Below, in pieces: positions 1 through 6,885 of a stretch of DNA of 27,002 nucleotides (position 1 is the first letter of the stretch; each line of letters opens with the position of its first letter). The stretch is taken from NCBI GenBank assembly GCA_948330435.1, contig CAOJBY010000038.1:1-27002 (forward strand), read 5' to 3'. A program made the position numbers and the translations under genes. Below the pieces are notes generated by a model, which was given only the letters and a program-made list of their open reading frames with translations, made no database searches and had not been told where the DNA came from. This stretch comes from an uncultured Lachnoclostridium sp. (GTDB taxonomy: Bacteria > Bacillota > Clostridia > Lachnospirales > Lachnospiraceae).

Positions 1-1
1 C

Positions 2-280
2 TTTTTCTCAAACACCCTTTCCTTTGTCCGTGTAGGTGCCTTTGCAGTCAGCCATGCGGCTATGATGGAGGTAGTCCTTATGCTGGCAGGATTTGAGGGC
101 GGAAGCGGCAACTGGCTGGTTATTGTCCTGGGCAATATCTTTGTCTGTGCTATGGAGGGCCTGATTGTTGGAATTCAGGTATTGAGACTTCAGTATTACG
201 AGCTGTTCAGCCGTTATTATAAAGGAACGGGCCGGGAATTTGTGCCCTACGAAATAATGAAAAAGGCGAAAGAAGCCTAA
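2..280 (+). CDS. ntpI: V-type ATP synthase subunit I, C-terminal end (partial)
   Basis: This is the last 92 residues of the membrane stator subunit a/I; the gene enters from the left edge of the window. The reading frame is open from base 2 and ends in TAA. The stretch beginning SNTLSFVRVGAFAVSHAAMM, followed by a glycine-rich hydrophobic helix pair and the LRLQYYELFSRYY segment, is the conserved end of subunit I, where the last transmembrane helices face the rotor ring and form the ion half-channels. It is followed by the K (rotor ring) gene and the other V-ATPase subunits, which fixes the identity. An internal ATG at 62 is not a gene start. Confidence 0.93.
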   Translation, partial: FFSNTLSFVRVGAFAVSHAAMMEVVLMLAGFEGGSGNWLVIVLGNIFVCAMEGLIVGIQVLRLQYYELFSRYYKGTGREFVPYEIMKKAKEA

Positions 281-289
281 ACTTAAAAA

Positions 290-385
290 CAGCACACCCT
301 GTTCCATGCACAGAAGGATTTACGGGCAGATGCTTTTCTGACCGGAAATTCTTCTATATAAGGGTGCATGGGATAGGGTGTGCGG
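290..385 (+). repeat. Structured palindromic element, copy 1 (before ntpK)
   Basis: The I-K gap holds a long inverted repeat. Arms 292-311 and 364-383 pair over 20 consecutive positions, counting two G-U pairs. Inside them 312-321 pairs with 346-355, and a small CGG/CCG-closed hairpin lies at the tip. The right end runs into GCGGAACT and the AGGAGG ribosome binding site of ntpK. A second copy lies at 3938-4025 before ntpB; the inner loop and right flank are alike, while the outer arms differ in sequence but still pair. Either an RNA element that tunes mRNA processing or translation, or a small non-autonomous mobile element. Confidence 0.75.
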
Positions 386-409
386 AACTCAAAATAGGAG
401 GAAATTGTT

Positions 410-844
410 ATGTCAATGATAGTGAAAGTAATGTTGGTAGCAGCACTGGTGTTAAGTATTGTAGTTCCTTTTGGAGCATATTTCCTGGGAGAGAAGAACC
501 GGAAGCGTTATAAGAGGTCTCTGGCCTGTAACTGTTTCTTCTTTTTCAGTACTCTGATTTTGGCATCGATTCTGGCTTATGGCGGCAATGTTCATGCGGC
601 TGAGGCAGCGGAGGCAGCAAATTCCGGACTGGCAACAGGCCTTGGATATATTGCAGCCGGACTGGCAACCAGCCTTTCCGGTATTGGTTCCGGTATTGCC
701 GTTGCATCTTCCGCAAGTGCGGCCCTTGGAGCTATCAGTGAGGATCAGAGTATATTTGGTAAGTCCATGATTTTCGTAGCCATGGCAGAGGGTATTGCTC
801 TCTATGGTTTGATTATTTCCTTTATGATCTTGGGTAAGCTGTAA
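410..844 (+). CDS. ntpK: V-type ATP synthase subunit K (rotor proteolipid)
   Basis: This 144-residue membrane protein is the rotor-ring c/K subunit, which carries H+ or Na+ through the membrane sector. The C-terminal half (about residues 70-144) is a proteolipid hairpin: a Gly/Ala-rich helix with a GIGSGIAVASSASAALGA-type pattern, a short polar loop, then the ion-binding helix with AMAEGIALYG, in which Glu127 is the expected carboxylate. The N-terminal half has two further hydrophobic stretches (about 5-27 and 43-58) joined by a basic loop EKNRKRYKR and shows no second carboxylate, so the protein looks like one c-type hairpin with a non-canonical N-terminal hairpin. The ATG follows AGGAGG at 397-402 with good spacing. 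Confidence 0.92.
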   Translation: MSMIVKVMLVAALVLSIVVPFGAYFLGEKNRKRYKRSLACNCFFFFSTLILASILAYGGNVHAAEAAEAANSGLATGLGYIAAGLATSLSGIGSGIAVASSASAALGAISEDQSIFGKSMIFVAMAEGIALYGLIISFMILGKL

Positions 845-855
845 AGCCGGCCAGA

Positions 856-1021
856 CTAGTGTACTGACCTGATTATATTCAGCCAAACTTACTTGTCTAT
901 TTGCCCATCTGCTACGTTGAATTTTCTAGTCGTAGCCACCGCTACGCCGTCGAAAATTCGCCTTGCAGATGAACAAATATCCTGCGTAATTTTGCTAAAT
1001 ATAATCCGGTCAGTACACTAG
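856..1021 (+). repeat. 166-base near-perfect palindrome between ntpK and ntpF
   Basis: Arms 856-887 and 990-1021 match as an inverted repeat at 29 of 32 positions. Nested arms are 898-912 with 965-979, 919-926 with 952-959 (GAATTTTC/GAAAATTC), and a terminal hairpin CGTAGC-CACC-GCTACG at 931-946. The whole gap is therefore one long hairpin or cruciform. It ends in CTAG on both sides and has no coding capacity. This is the look of a MITE-type interspersed palindrome inserted in the operon; an RNA processing or partial termination role is the alternative. It lacks a 3' T-run. Confidence 0.7.
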
Positions 1022-1067
1022 GTGAAATGTCATATATTGTATGCAAACAGGAAAGGCAGAAGATCCT

Positions 1068-1376
1068 ATGAAAATGTATTTGATAAGCGACAATATAGAT
1101 ACCTGCACAGGTATGCGTCTGGCCGGTGTTGAGGGTACGGTAGTTCAGGGAAAAGAGGAGTTAAAGGCTGCCCTTGACCGGGTGATGGCGGACAAAGAGA
1201 TTGCCATTGTCGTTCTGACCGAGAAGTTTGGCCGGGAGTATCCGGAGTTGATTGACGAGATACGTTTGAGCCGAAGTCTGCCTCTGCTCATTGAGATTCC
1301 TGACCGCCATGGCACGCAGAGAGGGGAGAATTTTATTACCTCTTATGTAAACGAGGCCATAGGTTTAAAAGTGTAG
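1068..1376 (+). CDS. ntpG: V-type ATP synthase subunit F (NtpG-type)
   Basis: A 102-residue soluble protein of the V-ATPase F family, the small central-stalk subunit that binds subunit D and links the catalytic head to the rotor. The start MKMYLISDNIDTCTGMRLAG matches the typical beginning of the family (beta strand, then a D-N/D-x-T-xxG-xRLAG turn), and the length is normal for the family. VVLTEKFGREYPELIDEIR and PLLIEIPD are the next strands of the Rossmann-like fold. The ATG at 1068 is preferred because the conserved sequence begins there; an in-frame ATG at 1041 would add nine unrelated residues. It lies between two large palindromes. Confidence 0.88.
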   Translation: MKMYLISDNIDTCTGMRLAGVEGTVVQGKEELKAALDRVMADKEIAIVVLTEKFGREYPELIDEIRLSRSLPLLIEIPDRHGTQRGENFITSYVNEAIGLKV

Positions 1377-1381
1377 TTATA

Positions 1382-1562
1382 GTTTAGCAACTATTCAGAA
1401 CAGCAGACCACAGACCCGTCTGCTGTGCAGACTATCCGCTGCTTACGCAGTTTCTGTCTGAGGTTGATGGGCGTTTTGCCCAATATCAGTATGAAAAATC
1501 AGCCCTTAGCAAGTAAACTTGCACAGTCTGTTTTTTCATACTGCTACTGTTCTGAATCGTTA
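1382..1562 (+). repeat. Multi-hairpin structured element between ntpF and ntpE
   Basis: The 200-base gap holds several nested inverted repeats. A closing stem joins 1389-1403 (AACTATTCAGAACAG) to 1547-1561 (CTGTTCTGAATCGTT) with one mismatch. Inside lie a perfect 8-bp hairpin at 1401-1425, CTGC/GCAG at 1439-1450, a GGGC/GCCC hairpin at 1469-1481, and a longer arm at 1489-1542 (AGTATGAAAAATCAG with CTGTTTTTTCATACT, one mismatch) topped by GCAAGT/ACTTGC. The branched shape is unlike a simple terminator and is that of a folded RNA or of a composite palindromic repeat. No open reading frame of note. Confidence 0.65.
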
Positions 1563-1588
1563 CACAGTTTGGAAAGAAGGTGAAGCCT

Positions 1589-2176
1589 TTGACAATCGAA
1601 GAGAAGCTGCAGCATTTTACAGAATATTCCATGGAGGAGGCAAGGGGCCGCTATAATAGTGTGATTCAGGAATACACGGATACCATGGAGGGAATTTTTC
1701 AGCAATATCAGGAAGACAGGAAACGCCAGGAAAATCTGGAGATCAAGACGGAGACAGAGCGTCTGATTCGTGAGAATAACAAGCGTTTTTCGGAGGAGCA
1801 GGTAAAGATCCGCCGAAACATAAGCAGTCTTCAGGAAGAATTGAAGGCGAAATTATTTGTGGAAATGAAGGATCGGCTGGCTCGTTTTGCGGAAAGCCCG
1901 GAATACCACCGGCTTTTGGTAAAGCAGCTCAAAGAAGCCCTTGCATTTGCCAGGGGGGAAGAGGTTATCCTGTATATCGACCCCTCTGACGCAGAACGGA
2001 GAATGAGCCTGGAGGTAGAGGCAGGGGCTCATGTGACAGTCAGCAGCTATTCCTTTGTAGGAGGTACCCGGGCGGTGATTCCGGGAAGAAATATTTTGAT
2101 TGACAATTCCTTTGAGACAAAGCTTGCAGAGGCGAAAGAAAACTTTAAGCTTAGAGGAGGCACGGCAAATGAATAG
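1589..2176 (+). CDS. ntpE: V-type ATP synthase subunit E (peripheral stalk)
   Basis: About 195 residues. The N-terminal half (roughly 1-110) is highly charged and heptad-like, rich in Glu, Lys, Arg and Gln, as expected for the long peripheral-stalk helix that pairs with subunit G/H. The C-terminal half (EVILYIDPSD, then a Gly-rich turn and IPGRNILIDNSFETKLAEAKENFK) is the globular domain that contacts subunit B; the D-N-S-F-E-T-K-L motif is typical. A GTG at 1580 is in frame but overlaps its own ribosome binding site; AGAAGG at 1575-1580 has 8-base spacing to TTG at 1589, so TTG is preferred. The 3' end overlaps ntpA by 8 bases, suggesting coupling. Confidence 0.88.
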   Translation: MTIEEKLQHFTEYSMEEARGRYNSVIQEYTDTMEGIFQQYQEDRKRQENLEIKTETERLIRENNKRFSEEQVKIRRNISSLQEELKAKLFVEMKDRLARFAESPEYHRLLVKQLKEALAFARGEEVILYIDPSDAERRMSLEVEAGAHVTVSSYSFVGGTRAVIPGRNILIDNSFETKLAEAKENFKLRGGTANE

Positions 2177-3935
2177 AACAGGTGTTATTTACGGAATTAA
2201 CGGGCCTGTCGTGTACCTGAAAGGCAATACGGAATTTCGGATGGCCGAGATGGTCTATGTGGGAAAGGATCGGCTGGTGGGAGAGGTCATTGGCCTTAAT
2301 AAAGACCAGACCACCATTCAGGTGTATGAGGAGACCACCGGAATCAAGCCGGGCGAGCTTGTGGAGGGCACCGGAGCCCCCATTTCCGTCATGCTGGCTC
2401 CCGGAATTTTGAATAATATTTATGACGGAATAGAGCGTCCCTTAAATGAGATTGCCAAGGAGGGCGGAGCTTTTATCAGCCGTGGTACGGTAGTGGATTC
2501 TCTGGATATGGAGAAGCTGTGGAAAGCCCATATGACGGTAGAGCCAGGGACGCATGTAAGCGGCGGTTCTATTATCTGCGAGGTTCAAGAGACCACAGCT
2601 ATTTTGCACAAGGTTATGGTTCCGCCGAAGATGGATGGAACCATTGTAAAGGTAATGCCGGACGGAGAGTATACCATTACAGATACCATCGCCGTGCTGC
2701 AGCATGACGACGGAACGGAAGAGGATCTCACTATGCTGCAGAAGTGGCCTATCCGTGTGCCACGTCCTACCAGAAAGCGTTATCCGGCTTCCAAGCCCCT
2801 GATTACGGGACAGCGGATTCTGGACACCCTGTTTCCCATTGCCAAGGGAGGGACAGCAGCCGTGCCCGGAGGATTTGGAACAGGAAAGACCATGACCCAG
2901 CATCAGATTGCAAAGTGGTCGGATGCGGATATTATTATTTACATTGGCTGCGGTGAGCGAGGCAATGAGATGACTCAGGTGTTGGAGGAGTTCTCCGAAC
3001 TTGTGGATCCCAAGTCAGGCAATCCGTTGATGGCCCGGACGGCCCTGATTGCCAATACCTCCAATATGCCTGTGGCGGCCCGTGAGGCAAGTATCTATAC
3101 GGGAATTACACTGGCGGAATATTATCGGGATATGGGCTATGATGTGGCAATTATGGCGGATTCCACTTCCAGATGGGCAGAGGCTCTTCGTGAGCTGTCC
3201 GGACGTCTGGAGGAGATGCCTGCGGAGGAGGGCTTCCCGGCTTACCTGGCATCCCGGCTGTCGGCATTTTATGAGCGTGCCGGATTGATGCTGAATCTAA
3301 ATGGTACGGAGGGAAGTGTATCCATCATCGGAGCCGTGTCCCCCCAGGGCGGCGACTTCTCCGAGCCGGTTACCCAGAATACCAAGAGGTTTGTCCGCTG
3401 TTTCTGGGGACTTGACAAGTCTCTGGCCTATGCGAGACATTTCCCGGCCATCCACTGGCTGACCAGCTACAGTGAGTATATCTCGGATCTGGCACCCTGG
3501 TATAAGGATCATGTGTCCAAGGACTTTATGGACTGCCGGAACCGTATTATGGTACTTTTAAATCAGGAGAGCAGCCTGATGGAGATCGTAAAGCTCATCG
3601 GAAGCGACGTGCTGCCGGATGATCAGAAGCTGGTTCTGGAGATTGCAAGAGTGGTGCGTCTGGGCTTTCTTCAGCAGAACGCTTTCCATCCCGATGATAC
3701 CTGTGTGCCCATGGAAAAGCAGATGAAGATGATGCAGACGATATTGTATCTTTATGATAAAGCGAGAGCCCTGATTGCTCTTGGCATGCCTATGTCCGTG
3801 CTCAAGTCGGAAAATATCTTTGAGCGTGTGATTGCCATCAAGTATGATGTACCCAACAATCAGCTGGAGGATTTTGAGGGCTATCGGGAAGAAATTGACG
3901 CTTTTTATGACCGGGTTTTGGAAAAGAATGCTTAG
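2169..3935 (+). CDS. ntpA: V-type ATP synthase catalytic subunit A
   Basis: The catalytic ATP-hydrolysing or ATP-synthesising subunit of the V1 head, 588 residues, full length for the family. The N-terminal barrel starts GVIYGINGPVVYLKG. The long non-homologous insertion specific to A subunits is present around residues 115-190. The P-loop is G234-G-F-G-T-G-K240-T, a Gly for Pro variant of the usual GPFGxGKT. The catalytic Glu lies in GCGERGNEM, and the MADSTSRWAEALRE stretch follows. The ATG at 2169 follows GGAGG and overlaps the end of ntpE; an upstream in-frame start at 2100 lies inside ntpE and is rejected. Subunit B follows after a palindromic element. Confidence 0.97.
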   Translation: MNRTGVIYGINGPVVYLKGNTEFRMAEMVYVGKDRLVGEVIGLNKDQTTIQVYEETTGIKPGELVEGTGAPISVMLAPGILNNIYDGIERPLNEIAKEGGAFISRGTVVDSLDMEKLWKAHMTVEPGTHVSGGSIICEVQETTAILHKVMVPPKMDGTIVKVMPDGEYTITDTIAVLQHDDGTEEDLTMLQKWPIRVPRPTRKRYPASKPLITGQRILDTLFPIAKGGTAAVPGGFGTGKTMTQHQIAKWSDADIIIYIGCGERGNEMTQVLEEFSELVDPKSGNPLMARTALIANTSNMPVAAREASIYTGITLAEYYRDMGYDVAIMADSTSRWAEALRELSGRLEEMPAEEGFPAYLASRLSAFYERAGLMLNLNGTEGSVSIIGAVSPQGGDFSEPVTQNTKRFVRCFWGLDKSLAYARHFPAIHWLTSYSEYISDLAPWYKDHVSKDFMDCRNRIMVLLNQESSLMEIVKLIGSDVLPDDQKLVLEIARVVRLGFLQQNAFHPDDTCVPMEKQMKMMQTILYLYDKARALIALGMPMSVLKSENIFERVIAIKYDVPNNQLEDFEGYREEIDAFYDRVLEKNA

Positions 3936-3937
3936 AA

Positions 3938-4025
3938 CAGCAGAATCTGGGCAGTGCACAAAAGGATTTACGGACACATGCATCTGTGGCCGGAAATTCT
4001 TTTGTGCACTGTCCGAATTCTGCGG
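3938..4025 (+). repeat. Structured palindromic element, copy 2 (before ntpB)
   Basis: The A-B gap is an inverted repeat with 30-base arms, 3940-3969 and 3994-4023. Twenty-nine positions pair, three of them as G-U, with one C-A mismatch. The loop at 3970-3993 is closed by CGG/CCG. Compared with the element at 290-385, the inner AAGGATTTACGG and CCGGAAATTCTT blocks and the right flank GCGGAACT..AATAGGAG are shared. The outer arms are different sequences that remain complementary. The right end again leads directly into the ribosome binding site, here that of ntpB. Confidence 0.75.
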
Positions 4026-4046
4026 AACTGGAATAGGAGAATTGGT

Positions 4047-5438
4047 ATGTCAATTGAATATTTAGGTTTAAGTGAGATTAACGGCCCTCTGATTGCATTG
4101 GAGGGTGTTCAGGATGCCTCCTATGAAGAGATTGTGGAGATTACCATAGATGGTAAGAAAAAAGAGCTGGGACGAATTATCGAGTGCTACAAGGATAAGG
4201 CTGTGATTCAGGTATTTGGCGGCACGGACAATATGTCTCTTCGGAATACCCACACCAAGCTTACGGGCCATCCCATGGAGATTGCCTTGTCTCCGGAGAT
4301 TCTGGGGCGTACTTTTAACGGAATTGGCCAGCCCATTGACGGTTTGGGAGAGGTGCAGTCCGATATCCACCGGAATGTAAACGGTCAGCCCCTGAACCCG
4401 GTTATGCGGGAGTATCCAAGGAATTATATTCGGACGGGATTTTCTGCCATAGACGGTCTGACAACTCTGATTCGGGGACAGAAGCTTCCGATTTTCTCCG
4501 GAAACGGACTTCCCCATGATCAGCTTGCAGCTCAGCTCGTGCGGCAGGCTTCCCTGGGAGACGATTCTGACGAGGAATTTGCGATTGTGTTTGCAGCCAT
4601 GGGTGTGAAGCATGACGTGGCGGAGTTCTTCCGCCGTGCTTTTGAGGAAAGCGGCGTGTCCGAGCATGTAACCATGTTTTTGAATCTGGCAAATGATCCG
4701 GTGGTGGAGCGTCTGATTACGCCCCGGGTAGCTTTGACGGCTGCGGAATATCTTGCATTTGAATGCAATATGCATATTCTGGTTATTCTGACGGATATGA
4801 CATCCTTTGCGGAGGCTATGCGTGAGGTTTCTTCCTCAAAGGGAGAGATTCCATCCAGAAAGGGTTATCCGGGCTATCTGTACAGTGAGCTGGCTACCAT
4901 TTATGAGCGTGCCGGAATCGTTCAGGGAGTAAATGGCTCTGTGACACAGATTCCGATTCTGACTATGCCCAATGATGATATTACCCATCCCATTCCGGAC
5001 TTGACAGGGTATATTACGGAGGGCCAGATTGTACTGGATCGGGCACTTCACGGCCAGGGCGTGTATCCGCCCATCAGTGTGCTGCCGTCTCTGTCCCGGT
5101 TGATGAAGGATGGTATCGGTGAGGGATATACAAGAGGAGATCACCAGGCTTTGGCAAACCAGTTATTTTCCTCTTATGCCAAGGTGGGAGATGCCAGAGC
5201 ATTGGCGTCGGTTATCGGCGAGGATGAGCTGTCACCCATTGATAAAAAATATCTGCTCTTCGGTAAGGCTTTTGAGGAGCGTTTTGTAGGCCAGGGTTCG
5301 GAGGATAACCGGACCATTCAGGAGACCCTGGATATTGGCTGGGAGCTTCTTGGAATGCTGCCGAGAGAGGAGCTGGATCGAGTTGATACGAAGATTTTGA
5401 ATCAGTACTATAAGCCGCAGGAGGAATTAGATGGATAA
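4047..5438 (+). CDS. ntpB: V-type ATP synthase regulatory subunit B
   Basis: The non-catalytic B subunit that alternates with A in the V1 hexamer; 463 residues, normal length. It starts MSIEYLGLSEINGPLIALEG and carries the PRNYIRTGFSAIDGLTTLIRGQKLPIFSGNGLPHDQLAAQ block, where a true P-loop lysine is absent as is usual for B. FLNLANDPVVERLITPR and the RKGYPGYLYSELATIYERAG motif follow. The ATG at 4047 has AGGAG at 4036-4040; the frame is open further upstream to 3954, but that part is the palindromic gap. The 3' end overlaps ntpD by 8 bases. Confidence 0.97.
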   Translation: MSIEYLGLSEINGPLIALEGVQDASYEEIVEITIDGKKKELGRIIECYKDKAVIQVFGGTDNMSLRNTHTKLTGHPMEIALSPEILGRTFNGIGQPIDGLGEVQSDIHRNVNGQPLNPVMREYPRNYIRTGFSAIDGLTTLIRGQKLPIFSGNGLPHDQLAAQLVRQASLGDDSDEEFAIVFAAMGVKHDVAEFFRRAFEESGVSEHVTMFLNLANDPVVERLITPRVALTAAEYLAFECNMHILVILTDMTSFAEAMREVSSSKGEIPSRKGYPGYLYSELATIYERAGIVQGVNGSVTQIPILTMPNDDITHPIPDLTGYITEGQIVLDRALHGQGVYPPISVLPSLSRLMKDGIGEGYTRGDHQALANQLFSSYAKVGDARALASVIGEDELSPIDKKYLLFGKAFEERFVGQGSEDNRTIQETLDIGWELLGMLPREELDRVDTKILNQYYKPQEELDG

Positions 5439-6048
5439 TCAATCATTTCCTACCAAAGGCAATTTAATATTGGCGAAGAATTCTCTGGTACTGGCCCGGC
5501 AGGGCTATGAGCTCATGGACAAGAAGCGGAATATTCTCATCCGGGAGCTGATGAGTCTGGTAGAGCAGGCCAAGGATATTCAGATGGAGATCCGCACCAC
5601 GTTCCGGACGGCTTATGAAGCTTTGCAGAAAGCCAATATGGAGCTGGGCAATAATTTTGTTTCGGATGTTGCCCGGAATGTGCCTATAGAGGATACCATA
5701 GAGGTGAAGCTTCGAAGCATTATGGGAACGGAGATTCCCCTGGTGCGGCATGATGCGGCTACCCGTACGCCGGCCTATGCTTTTTACAGCACAAGGGAGT
5801 CCCTGGATATTGCCCGTGTGTCTTTTGAAAAGGTAAAAGACTTAACGGTAAAGCTTTCCATGGTGGAGAATTCCGCTTATCTTCTGGCGGCTAATATTAA
5901 GAAAGCCCAGAAGAGGGCCAACGCCTTGCAGAATATCACGATTCCCAGATATGAGACTTTGGTGAGTGAGATTGCAAATGCGTTGGAGGAGAAAGAGAGA
6001 GAGGAATTTACAAGGCTTAAGGTAATTAAGAAGATGCATACGGGGTGA
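5431..6048 (+). CDS. ntpD: V-type ATP synthase subunit D (central shaft)
   Basis: The 205-residue central rotor shaft, a long antiparallel coiled coil that turns inside the A3B3 head. It opens with PTKGNLILAKNSLVLARQGYELMDKKRNILIREL, the typical D-family N-terminal helix (usual form P-T-K-x-x-L), and ends with a second long helix AAANIKKAQKRANAL-type stretch and ITIPRYETLVSEIANALEEKEREEFTRLK, also typical. The ATG is inside the end of ntpB, with GGAGGA just upstream, so translation is probably coupled. It is the last gene of the operon and is followed by a strong terminator. Confidence 0.95.
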   Translation: MDNQSFPTKGNLILAKNSLVLARQGYELMDKKRNILIRELMSLVEQAKDIQMEIRTTFRTAYEALQKANMELGNNFVSDVARNVPIEDTIEVKLRSIMGTEIPLVRHDAATRTPAYAFYSTRESLDIARVSFEKVKDLTVKLSMVENSAYLLAANIKKAQKRANALQNITIPRYETLVSEIANALEEKEREEFTRLKVIKKMHTG

Positions 6049-6073
6049 GAAGCCTGATTTTTTGATAAACTTT

Positions 6074-6138
6074 AAAGGGGCTGTCGGGAAATAAGACATC
6101 AGAAAAGTCTTCTGTCTTATTTCCCGACAGCCCCTTTT
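6074..6138 (+). terminator. Intrinsic terminator of the V-ATPase operon
   Basis: A perfect inverted repeat of about 25 bases (AAAGGGGCTGTCGGGAAATAAGACA and its complement, in shortened form AAAGGGGCTG...CAGCCCCTTT) with a 14-base loop, followed by TTTT at 6135-6138 and a further T-run at 6143-6147. It lies 25 bases after the ntpD stop. Confidence 0.85.
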
Positions 6139-6155
6139 AGGATTTTTACATGTGC

Positions 6156-6184
6156 TTGCCAGACGGAAAAAGATCCGCTATAAT
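6156..6184 (+). promoter_or_regulatory. Sigma-A type promoter for the DUF212 gene
   Basis: TTGCCA at 6156-6161 (five of six to the -35 consensus), a 17-base spacer and a perfect TATAAT at 6179-6184. It lies 39 bases before the ATG at 6224 and directly after the operon terminator. Confidence 0.75.
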
Positions 6185-6223
6185 GGACAAAGATGTTTTG
6201 CAGCAGAAAGGAATACATAAGAG

Positions 6224-6673
6224 ATGAACGGCTTGGAAACATTGATGGGAAATACACTTTTAATAAGTGCAGTCACGGGATGGTTTGTGGCTCAGGTCTT
6301 GAAGACTCTGATCCACGCCTGGGTAAACAAGGGGTTTGATCCGGAGCGTCTGATTGGCTCTGGCGGCATGCCAAGTTCCCACGCATCTACAGTCTGTGCC
6401 ATGGCTGTCTCTGCGGGAAAGGAATATGGTGTTGGATCCCCGGTCTTTGCGGTGACGGCGATCCTGGCCATCATTGTTATGCACGATGCTATGGGCGTGC
6501 GTCTTGAAACAGGAAAGCAGGCAAAGCTGCTCAACCAGATCCTGGACAGCTTCAAAACCCTGGAGGGAAAGAAGCTGACCGAGGAGAAGCTCAAAGAGTT
6601 TGTAGGCCATACACCCCTGCAGGTACTTATGGGTGCCCTGTTAGGAATTTTGATTGGGTGGCTGATGGGGTAG
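6224..6673 (+). CDS. Divergent PAP2 family (DUF212, YuiD-like) membrane protein
   Basis: A 149-residue integral membrane protein of the DUF212 family, distantly related to PAP2 acid phosphatases. Hydrophobic helices lie at about 8-28, 60-88 and 130-149. The GSGGMPSSHASTVCAMA motif is the PAP2-like signature (S-x-x-SHAS with His), and MHDAMGVRLETGKQAKLLNQI is the second conserved block with an H-D-A-x-G-V-R pattern. Family members in plants and bacteria lack a firmly assigned substrate; a lipid-phosphate or envelope role is only a guess. It has its own promoter and stands alone between two regulatory regions, so it is probably monocistronic. Ribosome binding site GAAAGGA lies about 11 bases upstream. 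Confidence 0.85.
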   Translation: MNGLETLMGNTLLISAVTGWFVAQVLKTLIHAWVNKGFDPERLIGSGGMPSSHASTVCAMAVSAGKEYGVGSPVFAVTAILAIIVMHDAMGVRLETGKQAKLLNQILDSFKTLEGKKLTEEKLKEFVGHTPLQVLMGALLGILIGWLMG

Positions 6674-6699
6674 GGAAGAATATTACGGGACTTCAAATA

Positions 6700-6864
6700 G
6701 TCCAGCTAAGAAATGTCAAGTGTTTCCTTGAAATATTTTCTGCTGGACGGTAAAGTCGAGGAGACGCACGAGAGGAACTTTCATGAGTGCCCTTTCGAAT
6801 GAAAGTTTCTCTCATTACATGTGTGTCGAAGTGACTTTACCCTTTAGTACTGTTGCGTAGCAAC
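6700..6864 (+). promoter_or_regulatory. Hairpin-rich leader upstream of citrate synthase
   Basis: Three separate hairpins fill the 212-base gap. GTCCAGC (6700-6706) pairs with GCTGGAC (6742-6748). GGTAAAGTC (6749-6757) pairs with GACTTTACC (6833-6841) and encloses a 15-bp stem 6770-6784/6799-6813 with one G-U pair. GTTGC-GTA-GCAAC lies at 6852-6864, just before AGGAGG at 6872-6877. No T-run follows any of them. Perhaps a palindromic repeat or an RNA leader; no convincing promoter boxes were seen. Confidence 0.55.
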
Positions 6865-6885
6865 TGTAGATAGGAGGAATGTGTT

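Noticed and set aside
6074..6138. GGGGCTGTC palindrome as an insertion sequence end
   Set aside because: No transposase or second terminal repeat nearby; stem plus T-run right after an operon is explained as a terminator.
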